This document shows, piece by piece, positions 1-10,700 of a DNA stretch of 64,000 nucleotides. Position 1 is the stretch's first letter, and every line of letters begins with the position of its first letter. The stretch covers positions 136,182-200,181 of the forward strand of contig JBBQAM010000002.1 in assembly GCA_038316335.1 (NCBI GenBank), written 5' to 3'. Position numbers and translations under genes: made by a program. Under the pieces are notes generated by a model. The model was given only the letters and a program-made list of their open reading frames with translations. It was not told the DNA's origin and ran no database searches. This stretch comes from JALHST01 sp038316335. GTDB taxonomy: Bacteria; Bacteroidota; Bacteroidia; Flavobacteriales; Flavobacteriaceae.

Positions 1-717
1 ATAACCATCAAAAATTTAAGTTGGTTACTTTTAATTCTATTGGTTTTTCAGGGTTGCAGCGCCCAATCAAATTTGATAGATGGCGAGCAGGAGACCATCA
101 TCAAAGAGAAATTGAACTATTATCTGTATTATCCGGCGGAGTACGAGGCTGATAGTGACATAAAATTCCCCCTATTGTTGTTTCTTCATGGCGGTGGGGA
201 ATCGGGCGACAGTCTGGGTACCATAAAACGCATTGGTCCCCCTAAATTGATTGCCAATGGAAAGAATTTTCCTTTTTTAGTGTTGGCGCCACAAAACCCA
301 TATAAAAATAAATGGTGGAATACAAGGGCTATCGTGCAATTACTTGATACGATCGTTGCTCATAACAATGTAGATAAAAATCGAATTTATTTAACAGGAT
401 TGAGCAGGGGAGGCGGAGCGGCTTGGGAACTTGCAGTGCAATACCCGGATAAATTTGCTGCCATGGCCGTTGTCTGCGGGATGACCCCGGTACCCTATGC
501 ATCTTGGATAAACAAGAAAATGGCGATATGGGTGTTTCATGGCGAAGAGGATCAATCGATTCCCATATCTGAGTCAGAAAACATGGTTGCCCGCTTAAAG
601 GAGATGGGCTACAATGTTCAGTTCACCCGATACCCGCACGTTGGCCATGATGCATGGGTAAAAGCCTATAGTACTAATGCGCTCTATGAATGGTTTATGA
701 AACAGGAACTCAAATAA
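1..717 (+). CDS. Alpha/beta hydrolase, predicted lipoprotein esterase (5' end outside window)
   Basis: Predicted periplasmic or surface esterase of the alpha/beta-hydrolase fold (dienelactone hydrolase/feruloyl-esterase-like). The frame is open from base 1 and encodes a hydrophobic leader ending in VFQGCSAQ, so the true start lies upstream of the window; an internal TTG at 40 is not a credible start. Visible motifs are the oxyanion strand LLLFLHGGGESGD, the nucleophile elbow GLSRGGG (Ser codon near 403), an acid-loop candidate HGEEDQS and the catalytic-His region HVGHDAW near the C-terminus. The gene ends 78 bases before the sulfatase and shares its strand, so the two may be cotranscribed. 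Such enzymes in SusCD loci often remove acyl groups from glycans; the substrate here is inferred only from context. A plain carboxylesterase or peptidase is the alternative. Confidence 0.8.
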   Translation: MTIKNLSWLLLILLVFQGCSAQSNLIDGEQETIIKEKLNYYLYYPAEYEADSDIKFPLLLFLHGGGESGDSLGTIKRIGPPKLIANGKNFPFLVLAPQNPYKNKWWNTRAIVQLLDTIVAHNNVDKNRIYLTGLSRGGGAAWELAVQYPDKFAAMAVVCGMTPVPYASWINKKMAIWVFHGEEDQSIPISESENMVARLKEMGYNVQFTRYPHVGHDAWVKAYSTNALYEWFMKQELK

Positions 718-795
718 TATACTTTTAAAATAGTGGATTGAATGCCAAATTCGATTTGGCCAATGATCCAGCCATATTTAATAAACAATGAATAT

Positions 796-2274
796 ATGAA
801 AAAAATCATTTTTCCGATCATGTACCTCATTTTTCTAGGGAGTAGTTATGCAGGTACCTTAAGCGAACCAAAACAAAAGAAAAAACCTCGGAATGTAATT
901 TTTATTCTTACCGATGACCACAGGTATGACTATATGGGATTTACCGGAAAAGTACCTTGGTTGGAAACTCCCAATATGGATGCCCTCGCCCAAGAAGGTG
1001 CCTATTTACCGAACGCCTTCGTTACGACCTCACTATGTTCACCAAGTAGGGCCTCGATTTTAACCGGTCAATTTTCACATTCGCATACGATTGTCGATAA
1101 TCAGGCGCCGGATCCTGGAAATCTTACCTATTTCCCGCAGTATTTGCAAAAGGCAGGATACCAAACGAGTTTTTTTGGGAAATGGCATATGGGTGACCAC
1201 GGGGATGAGCCCCAACCAGGCTTTAGTCATTGGGAAAGTTTTCCGGGACAAGGGGTTTATTATAACCCCACCCTGAATATTAATGGGAAACGAATTGCTT
1301 ATACCGACTCGACCTATATTACGGATCTTTTAACCGAACATGCCGTTAAATGGCTTGATGAGCGGGATAAAAAGAAACCCTTTTTCCTATATCTATCGCA
1401 TAAGGCCGTGCATGCGGGCTTTCAACCAGCAAAACGGCATAAGGGAAAATATAAGGGTAAAAAAATTAAATTACCAGCCACCTATGGGCAAACCCTTACT
1501 GGGGAGTACCGGAATTTAAAATGGCCACAATGGGTCGCCGACCAACGGGTCAGTTGGCACGGAGTTGATTATATGTATCATGATTTTTTAGATATTCATA
1601 GCATGGTTGTCGATTATTGCGAAACCCTTTTGGGGGTCGATGAAAGTGTCGGTACGATTATGGAATATTTAAAAAAGAATGGATTGGACGAATCAACACT
1701 TGTTATCTATATGGGTGATAATGGCTTCAGTTGGGGGGAACATGGGTTAATCGATAAACGCCATTTTTACGAAGAATCGGTGAAGGTGCCATTATTGGTG
1801 CGATGTCCGGAATTGTTTGAGGGAGGGAAGACACCCAAGGCAATGGTGCAAAACATTGATATCGCGCCTACAATCCTGGCTGAGGCGGGCATCGATAAGC
1901 CTGATACTATGCCTGGCACCTCCTTTATTCCTATCTTGACCGGGGAAGCCGGAGCCGCCACGAGGAAGGAAATATTCTACGAATATTTTTGGGAATACGA
2001 TTTTCCGATGACGCCTACCGTTTTTGGGATGCGTACCGATAAATATAAATATATACGCTATCAGGGCATCTGGGATCGCAACGAATTATATGACCTGGAA
2101 AATGACCCCGAAGAAATGTATAATTTGATTTCCGATCCTGACAAACAGGAAATCGCTAAATCAATGGCATCGTCAATTTACGATTGGCTTGAAAATTCGA
2201 AGGGAATGAATATTCCTCTAAAACGAACGGTCAAATATCGCTTTGGGGATTATAAACATGCCAATGAGTACTAA
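796..2274 (+). CDS. Family S1 sulfatase, exported
   Basis: Formylglycine-dependent arylsulfatase-type enzyme that hydrolyses sulfate esters, probably from a polysaccharide in the periplasm. ATG 796 is chosen over the in-frame ATG at 742 because it gives a clean signal peptide (MKKIIFPIMYLIFLGSSYAG). The metal-binding ILTDDH segment follows, then the signature CSPSR; its Cys codon at 1036-1038 is the residue oxidised to formylglycine. Further S1 motifs are GKWHMGDHG, YMGDNGFSWGEHG and the C-terminal YDLENDPEEMYNL. At about 492 residues it has normal full length. It converges on the ASPIC gene with a 19-base gap. The sequence resembles N-acetylglucosamine-6-sulfatase/iduronate-sulfatase-like members, but subfamily and substrate cannot be assigned by eye. 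An anaerobic sulfatase-maturating enzyme or formylglycine-generating enzyme is not in the window. Confidence 0.92.
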   Translation: MKKIIFPIMYLIFLGSSYAGTLSEPKQKKKPRNVIFILTDDHRYDYMGFTGKVPWLETPNMDALAQEGAYLPNAFVTTSLCSPSRASILTGQFSHSHTIVDNQAPDPGNLTYFPQYLQKAGYQTSFFGKWHMGDHGDEPQPGFSHWESFPGQGVYYNPTLNINGKRIAYTDSTYITDLLTEHAVKWLDERDKKKPFFLYLSHKAVHAGFQPAKRHKGKYKGKKIKLPATYGQTLTGEYRNLKWPQWVADQRVSWHGVDYMYHDFLDIHSMVVDYCETLLGVDESVGTIMEYLKKNGLDESTLVIYMGDNGFSWGEHGLIDKRHFYEESVKVPLLVRCPELFEGGKTPKAMVQNIDIAPTILAEAGIDKPDTMPGTSFIPILTGEAGAATRKEIFYEYFWEYDFPMTPTVFGMRTDKYKYIRYQGIWDRNELYDLENDPEEMYNLISDPDKQEIAKSMASSIYDWLENSKGMNIPLKRTVKYRFGDYKHANEY

Positions 2275-2293
2275 ATTTTTGAGAACCAATATT

Positions 2294-5200
2294 TTAGAAC
2301 TTGAGGGTACGGGTCTCTTTTCCAAAGCCGTCCAGAAACCTTAGCTTTTTCATAGCACTTGTAATCATGATGGTACGACTTGATTGGGATTGAAAGGTAC
2401 TTCCCCAATAAAATTCGCAAGTTCGTTGTACGTTGCCACTATAGCTGATTTCGACCTTAACCTCATTCGCGTGTAATCGAATCAATTGATTGGCTGCCAT
2501 GGAAGGTTGGTCAAAGACTTTGATCGAATCATTGTTTTGGGTGGCTATGACCAGTAATTTTTTATTGGCATCGTTCAAGGTAGCCAAACTCTTGCCATCC
2601 CCAGGGACAAAGAAATGACTGTCTTCGAGGGAAAGGGCCTCAAAGTTGCCCTGCCCGATATTCCTGAGCGCCAAACCTACCAGGGCATCCGCCCTTCCTT
2701 GTTGCACTTCCATCCCAAAGTCGTTCCCCACCAATAATAGATCAATTAGGTTATCATTGTCCAAATCTTTTGGAAGTATGCCAAAAATAGGCGCCAATTG
2801 TGCTTCAAAGGGAAGGGGATGTATCTTGAATTTTCCGTTGCCCAAATTCTCTACCCAAGAAGATTTTGAGTCATTAAGGGTGAACTTAAGGGCGTCATCC
2901 AAGAGCCCATCGGAAAACATCTCAGGTAGGGTCGATTCTCCGAATGCGCCAAAGGAATTGAATTTCTTACGAATCCCGACGTATTGTTTCGTCACATCCT
3001 GCCATGGGTGATACAGATATTCTTTTTTGACACCAATACTGTCGCGCAGGTAATACGAAATCAAGGGGTCCATAGTCCCGTTTTGGTCCAAATCCTTGGC
3101 ATAGAGCCGAACAGGTTCCTTAATACTACCTTTAAAATAGGTATTTTCCCCTAAATTTCCTGCGATATAATCCATATCGCCATCGTTGTCGATATCGGCT
3201 GCGGCCAAACTGTTCCACCACCCAAGATGGTCTTCCAAGCCCGAATTTTCGGTGATATCGATAAAGCTCCCATGGGCATTCTCGAAGATTCTCAAGGGCA
3301 TCCATTCCCCTGCCAAGATGAGATCTGGCCAGTTATCCCCGTTAAAATCGGTCCAGATCGCATCGCTGATCATTCCAGGATAGAGCAACGCCGATGACAT
3401 CTCGGAAGTGACATCCGTAAACTTAATTTTGGTAGCCGTACTCTCATTCCGAAGCAGGTAGGAGCGATCCGGTTTGGGATAGGCGAAGGGTAGGACACGA
3501 CTTCCTACGAAAAGATCTAGATCCCCGTCCTGGTCAAAATCAGCCGCCTTTACGGCGGATGAATTCGTCATCATTTCTGGAAGCCCCTCTTTACTTTCGG
3601 TGAAGACTCCATTTCCATTGTTGATCATTAAGACATCCTTATAGTATTCATGACCGGAAGGGTACTGTGCACATCCGCGGGCAATGTATAAATCCAAATC
3701 CCCATCATTATCGGCATCAAAGAGCAGCGTCCCGGCATCTTCTTCTTCGAGTTTGGGATTGTGTTTATAGGCTACTTCCGAACTTTTAAAATTTCCATCC
3801 TTTTGTTGTATAAACCATTTTTCCTTAAAATTTCGACTTCCGGCTACGAACATATCGTCCAGATCATCATTATTGACATCGCCAATGGCAATGGAAGGGC
3901 CATATTGTGAAAATTTATGGGGAATCGTACTTTGAAAATTAAAATCAATGAAATCCCGGTCTTCTATTAGTTTGTCTAGGTTATAATTTTGGGAAACCTC
4001 ATGAAATAGTGAACGGTCGGTCGTACCTCTTGGAATCGTTGGTAGGATCTTGTTTGGGTTATAGGTAATCTGATAAAGGGTGTCAATCGGAATTCCCGTT
4101 ACTTTTTCAAAAGCACCTCCTGGCCATGTTATCAACACACTATCGATCTTACTAATTTGGCCTAAGCCAAAATGTATGATTTCCTCTGGTTGGGAAAGAT
4201 ACCCCCTACCGGAGAGCAACGATTTTTTTTGCTCCAAACCAGCTGCAAATAGGGTCGCCGTGGCCCCAATAGCGTCCGGATTTTCTTGCGCCCCTTTTAA
4301 CTTCAATCGTATGAAGTGCTCATTCGGAAGTAATTGATCACTGTTGTTTTCAAGCAGGAGAACGGGATCGTTGATATTATTAATGACCAGATCAAGATCG
4401 CCATCCTTGTCAAGATCTCCATAGGCCGCACCATTCGAAAACGTACCAAAGTTCAGGCCCCAGGCATCGGTAACATCCTCAAAATGATCGCCCTGCATGT
4501 TTTTGAACATAAAATTGGGGATTTTGATTTCGGGAATGGCTGCGATCAACCGTTCTTTACTGACCAAACGGCTGGCGGTATTTCTAAAGTCCCCAAAATC
4601 GCGGTCGGTTACATCCTTGGGAAAGCCGTTGGTGACAAAAAGATCTTGCCAACCATCATTGTCATAATCGGCAAAAAGAGGCGCCCAACTCCAATCGGTT
4701 TCCTGGATATTCGCATACATCCCCATTTCACCGAAAATCGGCAATTGGGATGCCGGTTTCGTACCGAGGTTGCGTTGCAGCATGTTGCGGGCATACTGAT
4801 ATTCGTACTCGAATTTTCGGGTAAAGATTTCCTTTTGGTAACTACTGGCTCCCTGGAATAATTTTTTGCGTTTGTTGTAATAGGGTTGCATCTCGGTGGT
4901 AAATAGGTCCATGTTCCCATTATTATCCACATCCGCGATGTCACTCCCCATCGAGGAGAGACTAAAATGCTTGAATATTTCGCCTGCCCGGTTTGTGAAG
5001 GTGCCATCTTGGTTGTTTATATAAATAAGATCATTGCTTAAAAAATCATTCGCCACGTATATATCCATCCAGCCATCGTTATTGAAGTCGTTGATCAAGG
5101 TACTATGGCTATACCCATGATAGCGAATTCCTGCTTGGTCAGAAACATCGATGAACCGTTGATGATTCAAACTATCGCTCCAGGTATTTTCATATAATTT

Positions 5201-5875
5201 ATCCCGGCTTAAGGAAGTACCGTCGTCTTCCAACGGACTGAACTGACTGGGATTTATGCCCTCGATACGATTCACCCCGATAAATAGGTCCAAGTCGCCA
5301 TCATTGTCATAATCGAAGAATTGGGCGTGGGAGGAATAGGTTGTATCATCAACACCGTATACCTTCGCCATTTCCTTAAAAGTAGGGATGCCGTCTGCCG
5401 TATTTCCTTGGTTGATGTACAATAAATTGGCCCGTTGTTCCTGATTTTTACGAAAGGTGTTGCACACATAGATGTCCAAACGGCCATCAAGATTGATATC
5501 AATCAGTGTGACACCGGAGGACCAATTTAAGGTGTCGCGTTTGCCAATATGGGCCATTTGCGAGACATCTTTAAACTTTAATTTCCCTTTGTTGAGAAAG
5601 AGTTTATTGTCGACCTGATTTCCGGCTAAAAATACGTCGTCGAAGCCATCCCCATTTACATCGCCTAAGGCTACCCCGGCACCATTATATACAAATTCAT
5701 TGTCAAGAATATTGATGGAATCGTTTTCCGTAAGTTGGTTGCTGAAATTCAACCCGGAGGAAGCGGCATCGATCTTGGTAAAAAGTTTCGTGGGGAGCTC
5801 GTTCTTTTCGCAGGAGCAAAGGATTAAAACCATGCAGGTCATTGCGAATTCAAGAACTTTTTTTCTAAATACCAT
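2294..5875 (-). CDS. FG-GAP/VCBS repeat lipoprotein with ASPIC/UnbV domain
   Basis: Large predicted surface lipoprotein of 1193 residues. The N-terminal leader ends in LILCSCE, a lipobox-like site. Residues about 60-510 and 640-1080 carry many calcium-binding FG-GAP/VCBS motifs of the form DxDNDGDLDL, giving two beta-propeller-like arrays. Between them, at about 515-595, lies the ASPIC/UnbV domain (FIRLKLKGAQENPDAIGAT, SGRGYLSQPEE, WPGG). Proteins of this architecture (CRTAC1-like) very often accompany SusC/SusD pairs in Bacteroidota, where a glycan-binding or scaffold role is assumed but rarely shown. It lies downstream of susD on the same strand but behind a hairpin terminator at 5933-5968, so it may be expressed at a lower or separate level. 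It is the likely third member of the uptake complex, by inference. Confidence 0.88.
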   Translation of the reverse strand: MVFRKKVLEFAMTCMVLILCSCEKNELPTKLFTKIDAASSGLNFSNQLTENDSINILDNEFVYNGAGVALGDVNGDGFDDVFLAGNQVDNKLFLNKGKLKFKDVSQMAHIGKRDTLNWSSGVTLIDINLDGRLDIYVCNTFRKNQEQRANLLYINQGNTADGIPTFKEMAKVYGVDDTTYSSHAQFFDYDNDGDLDLFIGVNRIEGINPSQFSPLEDDGTSLSRDKLYENTWSDSLNHQRFIDVSDQAGIRYHGYSHSTLINDFNNDGWMDIYVANDFLSNDLIYINNQDGTFTNRAGEIFKHFSLSSMGSDIADVDNNGNMDLFTTEMQPYYNKRKKLFQGASSYQKEIFTRKFEYEYQYARNMLQRNLGTKPASQLPIFGEMGMYANIQETDWSWAPLFADYDNDGWQDLFVTNGFPKDVTDRDFGDFRNTASRLVSKERLIAAIPEIKIPNFMFKNMQGDHFEDVTDAWGLNFGTFSNGAAYGDLDKDGDLDLVINNINDPVLLLENNSDQLLPNEHFIRLKLKGAQENPDAIGATATLFAAGLEQKKSLLSGRGYLSQPEEIIHFGLGQISKIDSVLITWPGGAFEKVTGIPIDTLYQITYNPNKILPTIPRGTTDRSLFHEVSQNYNLDKLIEDRDFIDFNFQSTIPHKFSQYGPSIAIGDVNNDDLDDMFVAGSRNFKEKWFIQQKDGNFKSSEVAYKHNPKLEEEDAGTLLFDADNDGDLDLYIARGCAQYPSGHEYYKDVLMINNGNGVFTESKEGLPEMMTNSSAVKAADFDQDGDLDLFVGSRVLPFAYPKPDRSYLLRNESTATKIKFTDVTSEMSSALLYPGMISDAIWTDFNGDNWPDLILAGEWMPLRIFENAHGSFIDITENSGLEDHLGWWNSLAAADIDNDGDMDYIAGNLGENTYFKGSIKEPVRLYAKDLDQNGTMDPLISYYLRDSIGVKKEYLYHPWQDVTKQYVGIRKKFNSFGAFGESTLPEMFSDGLLDDALKFTLNDSKSSWVENLGNGKFKIHPLPFEAQLAPIFGILPKDLDNDNLIDLLLVGNDFGMEVQQGRADALVGLALRNIGQGNFEALSLEDSHFFVPGDGKSLATLNDANKKLLVIATQNNDSIKVFDQPSMAANQLIRLHANEVKVEISYSGNVQRTCEFYWGSTFQSQSSRTIMITSAMKKLRFLDGFGKETRTLKF

Positions 5876-5932
5876 TTCTTAGTGTGTCGAATTGATTGAG
5901 AATACAAAGATGGGGAAGTGTGCGAAAGAAAC

Positions 5933-5968
5933 AAAAAAAAACCCTGACGTTTCTGCCAGGGTTTTTTT
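5933..5968 (-). terminator. Intrinsic terminator after susD (bidirectional)
   Basis: Arms CCCTG (5942-5946) and CAGGG (5957-5961) flank a 10-base loop; a run of nine A precedes the left arm and seven T follow the right arm. In both directions this reads as GC hairpin plus U-tract. It lies 20 bases past the susD stop and 58 bases before the ASPIC gene start, so it should end or attenuate the susCD transcript. Confidence 0.8.
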
Positions 5969-5987
5969 GATTTATTTCTATTACTTG

Positions 5988-7733
5988 TTAATATCCAGGG
6001 TTCTGGGTAAGGATATCAGCACCTTCAATATCGATTTGTGCTTGGGGAATTGGATAATACTCGGTTTTACCAGCTTTAAAGCTAGCACCACCGAACATGG
6101 TCACTAAAAATTGTGAATCATTTGCTAAATAAGCATTCAACTCCTCAGCAGCAATGCCCCAACGTACCAAATCAAAGAACCTATGACCTTCTCCCGATAG
6201 TTCCAATTTGCGTTCAAAACGAACTGCCGTTCTGGCTGCTGCCTGGTCGGCAAACTGGGAAGGAGGATACTCGGAAATTACATAATTGGCAGCAGGAGTT
6301 GCGCCTCCGTCGTTGGAAACCCAATACTGCGAATTTCCGGCCCTTGCCCGTACCATGTTCACATACGTACGCGCTTGTTCCAAGGAACCCGCTTCGATTT
6401 CTGCCTCGGCAGCCATCAACAGTACATCGGCATAGCGAATGATCGTATAGTTCATCAAGGCATACCCCCGTGTCCAAGAACTACCATCGGTTAGGCTGTT
6501 CTCTTGAGATTTATAATAAATATATTTCTTAGGTGAATAAGGCCCTCCGTATTCTGGCTTACGAATCCAATCTGCACCGGGGAATATTTTCCAATCCAGA
6601 TACTGAATACCCCTTCGCCCTATTGAAAAGTCGATTCTAGGATCTAATGGTCCTGCATCTGGCGTAAACGGATCAGCTGAAGCGATATTAAAATCGTTTT
6701 TAACCGCATTGGCCGGGGCATTATACGATTTGTCCAACAACGGTAACCCTGCAGGTGTAGTCCTGAACGAATTTGCCAATTCAAAACTAGGCTGAAAGAA
6801 CCCGCAGCAAGCACCTGGACCATCCGGACCTGTGTTGTATGGGTAATTCAAATCATCGAACCAGTTGGCATTGTTCACGCTACCTGTATTGTTTGCCGAT
6901 TCAACATCCATAACAACTTCTGCATTGTTATCGAATTCTGCATTATAGATCCCCGCGTAATTGTCTAGCAAGGCATATTTAAGGCCATTGGAAGTCACCC
7001 CATTGGCAATAACATCGTCAAACCAGGTCTTTGCCTCGCCAAACTTTCCTTGAAATAATTTCGCTTTGCCCATATACGCAGCGGCGGCCCATTTGTTCAC
7101 ACGACCTGCACTCGTTGTTGCGGGTAGATTATCATATGCATATTGAAAATCGGCCTCAACTTGAGGGTACACATCGGTCGTGTTCGGAATCAAGACGATC
7201 TCTGTAGCCAATAAGGTCTCATCAAAAACAGGTACGCTGTTAAAATGCTTTTTCAAATCGAAATAGAAATGACCGCGTAGCATTCTCGCTTCACCAGATA
7301 TACGTGCCCTATCGGCATCCGAAATATCAGGATTGCCATCAAGTGCCCTTAAAACAGCATTGGCCCTACTGATACCTTCATAATCGCCTCGCCAAAGTGC
7401 GTTAATATCACCATCTGTCGGACTGGTCTCATAACGCTGAATAGGGTTCAACGAGGTATAATCCCCGGGATCCGTTCCCTTATTGGCCTCACCGCCCATG
7501 ATAGATCCTGTCACCCAGCGGTTAGGACCTTCGAAGCGACTGCCAAATGAACCATTCAAAGCAGCATAGGTACCTATTAATAAACCTTCTATACCAGGGC
7601 CCGTTGTTACTTGGGCATCCGCTAAGGAATCGGACGGCAAAAGCTCTAAAAATTTATCACTACACGAGACGCCCACCATCAGGAGCGACATCGTCAGGAC
7701 TGTCATTTTTTTAATATTACTCATTGTTTTCAT
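5988..7733 (-). CDS. SusD/RagB family glycan-binding lipoprotein
   Basis: Surface lipoprotein that caps a SusC-type TonB-dependent transporter and binds the nutrient, usually an oligosaccharide. The leader ends in MVGVSC followed by SDKFLELLPSD, the normal SusD start pattern. Helical TPR-like features are clear: ALWRGDYEGISRANAVL, RGHFYFDLKKHF, and the late signatures LMAAEAEIEAG, GHRFFDLVRWG, YYPIPQAQID and the terminal LTQNPGY. Length (581 residues) is typical. It follows susC with a 56-base gap and is followed by a strong terminator. ATG at 7733 and ATG at 7724 are both possible starts. Partner and role are secure; the ligand is unknown. Confidence 0.96.
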   Translation of the reverse strand: MKTMSNIKKMTVLTMSLLMVGVSCSDKFLELLPSDSLADAQVTTGPGIEGLLIGTYAALNGSFGSRFEGPNRWVTGSIMGGEANKGTDPGDYTSLNPIQRYETSPTDGDINALWRGDYEGISRANAVLRALDGNPDISDADRARISGEARMLRGHFYFDLKKHFNSVPVFDETLLATEIVLIPNTTDVYPQVEADFQYAYDNLPATTSAGRVNKWAAAAYMGKAKLFQGKFGEAKTWFDDVIANGVTSNGLKYALLDNYAGIYNAEFDNNAEVVMDVESANNTGSVNNANWFDDLNYPYNTGPDGPGACCGFFQPSFELANSFRTTPAGLPLLDKSYNAPANAVKNDFNIASADPFTPDAGPLDPRIDFSIGRRGIQYLDWKIFPGADWIRKPEYGGPYSPKKYIYYKSQENSLTDGSSWTRGYALMNYTIIRYADVLLMAAEAEIEAGSLEQARTYVNMVRARAGNSQYWVSNDGGATPAANYVISEYPPSQFADQAAARTAVRFERKLELSGEGHRFFDLVRWGIAAEELNAYLANDSQFLVTMFGGASFKAGKTEYYPIPQAQIDIEGADILTQNPGY

Positions 7734-7789
7734 AGTTAATTTTGTTTTAAAGATATAAAAAGTCCAAACATTTTAGTTCGTTTTGTTCG

Positions 7790-10700
7790 TTAAATTCCTA
7801 TTTCTAAGCTAATTAAATAACTTGGCGTAACAGGATAGTTACCAACATCGATTCCAAAATTCGTATCCGGACCCGCAACTTGTGGATCTAGACCGGAATA
7901 GTTGGTCAAGGTCCAGATATTGTTGGCTGATAATCCCAATTTAAGCTTAGCAATGCCAATCTTGTCCATAAGTCGGGTATCAAAATTGTATCCTAATCTC
8001 AATTGAGCGAGTCGTAGGTAGCTTCCATCTTCAACATACCAAGAGTTGGCAGCGCCACTTGTACTTATGTTAGAGGCACTCTCCCAAATAGGGGCGGCCG
8101 CATTGTTCCCCAAGGCAGGTGTCCAGGAATTGAAGGCTGCAACGCCTTTGGCGGATCCTTCAAACGTACCGAAGAAATCCCTAAACCATTTTGATTGGTT
8201 AAAAATCTCATTACCGTACGAACCACTAAAGAATGCTTGAAATTCTAAATTCTTAAAGCGTAATAAGATATCCATACCACCGGTATAATCAGGCACGGCG
8301 TGACCTATAACGGTACGGTCATCTGGAGTAATGGCGCCATCACCGTTTACATCGGCATATCTAAAACGACCCAATCCCTTACCATCCTGTGCCGGTGAAC
8401 TGTCGACCTCGGCTTGGCTGTTGAAATATCCGATTACTTCATATCCGAAGAAGGTCGATATTGATTCCCCTACGGAGTTTCGAATCGGATTTATTCCACG
8501 ATAGCTGATTCCATCCCCAAAAAAGTCGATTCCAGGGGCCAAAGCGGTTATTTCGTTCTTTAAAAAGCTATTGGTGCTGGTTATCTCAAAGGAAAGATCC
8601 TCCGTAATATGACCATTCACCCCGATTTTAAAATCAACGCCCGTATTGTTCATCCCACCTATATTTACTGAAGGTGATGCCGCATAATTACCGGTAACAC
8701 CCGCCAAAGGTATTTGGTATAAGAGATCTTCGGTATCCTTTTTCCACCAATCCAGTTCAATATCCAGATGGTCATTCAAGAAACTCGCATCAAAACCAAT
8801 GTTGGTAGTGGTACTGGTTTCCCATTTGGCATCGGGGTTCCCGATACGGCTTTGTGCAAACCCCGTATCAGCACCACTATTTTGTCCTTGAATCGGATAA
8901 AAAGTATTGCCAAGATCTGAACGATACAAGGAATACTGATTGTTTGGGTCTACGTTGGTATCGTTACCCATTTGACCCCAACCACCGCGAATCTTTAAAT
9001 CGGTCAAAAAAGTCTGGTTTTGCATAAAGGGTTCTGCAATGACCCTCCAAGAGCCAGAAATCGCAGGGAACGTACCATAACGGTTGTTTCCACCAAATCG
9101 TGAAGAACCGTCCCTTCGAATAACACCGGTTAGGTAATAACGTTCTGCAAAGTTGTAATCCAGTTTTCCAAACTCAGAAAAATAGTTGGCGCCCTTGAAT
9201 TGATTACTGCGTACCACTGGGCTATTGACCACACTCAAACTTTGATAATCGAGATCGGTAGAAAAAGGATTGATCCCATTACCAGAGATGTTTCTGCCTT
9301 TCCCTGTATTCAAAGCTTCGATACCTGCCAACACGGTAATTTTGTGTTTGCCGAAAAGCTTCTCGTATGAAATGGTATTCGTAAAGGTCCATGAGAAGAA
9401 GTATCCGCTACCTTCGCCAAAGGAATCACTAGCCTCTGTTTCAGAGTCCCCAAGATACTTATAGTTGTAATCAACATAATAGTAATTGCTATAGGCACCT
9501 CCAAGACTTGAACGTAATGTCAACCCATCTGCTGGTTTTAAATTAAGAAAAAGGTTTCCAAAACCACCAATGCCATACGATTTATCGTCGCCATTATTTC
9601 TGACCAAACGTCTTACCGGGTTTCGTGGGTTGTTAAATCCACCGGCCTTTGTACTTGCATAACTGCCGAATTCATCATACACCGGCAAAATGGTAGGCAT
9701 ACGATAGGCCGATAAAACTTCCGATTCATCATCGGCCACTTCAACACCCCCTGCTCCACCAGCAATACCTCTTGTAGCCCGATACGTGGTCTGGAAATTT
9801 TCACCAATACTTAACCAAGGTGCAATGTCCCATTCAGAGTTGAATCGCGCGACATATCTGGCAAAATTTTGTTCAAGTACAACTCCCTGCTGATTTTGGG
9901 CCGAAATGCCCATAAAATAACGGCCATTTTCATTACCTCCTTCAAAATTCAAGGAAATTCTACTCAATGGGGCTATATGCGTAATTTCCTTATACCAGTT
10001 GGTTCCCGCCAAATTCGGCTTAATCAAAAACGTTTCTAGGGGATTTGCCTCATATGCTGCGCGAATGGCAGCTAAATTTACGTCACTTGCACTGACGCCA
10101 CTTTGATTTCCGGCAAGCAAATAGTCAGGAAAAGTAGGATTCGGGCCAGGACCGTATTGTGGGTGCGTATACTGCACTGGAACACCATTGGCAGCTGCAT
10201 TGTTTCGATAGGCCTGGAACGTCCAGTCGGCCATATCCTGTGGGTTCAACATTTTAGGCGAACCTGCTACGTTGGGATCAGTAACCCCACTGTTGATGCT
10301 CAAGGTCATTTGAGTCTTCCTTTTGCTTCTTGAACCTTGTTTTGTCACATAGACAATTACGCCGTTTGCAGCTCTTGCCCCATAAATGGAAGCTGCCGCC
10401 GCATCTTTAAGAACTACGGCTGTTTCAACATCCTCGGGGTTGATGAAATCTACATTGGTCGTTGGTACACCATCTACAACATATAATGGGGCGTTGTTCC
10501 CAAACGAGTTAAAACCACGTACCCTTACTTGACTCGTGGTACCAGGTTGACCATTGGTAAGTACGGTAACCCCTGCAACCCTACCTTGTAATTGCTGTTC
10601 GATGTTTCCCGAAGGTACAGCGGCCAAATCCTCAGCCTTTACAATTGAAACCGCCGCAGTGGTTTCTCGCTTGGTCTGGGTTTGATACCCTGTTACTACC

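Noticed and set aside
4334..4861. 175-codon plus-strand frame inside the ASPIC/FG-GAP gene
   Set aside because: It is antisense to a strongly supported gene; the frame stays open because of the repetitive DxDNDGD codons.
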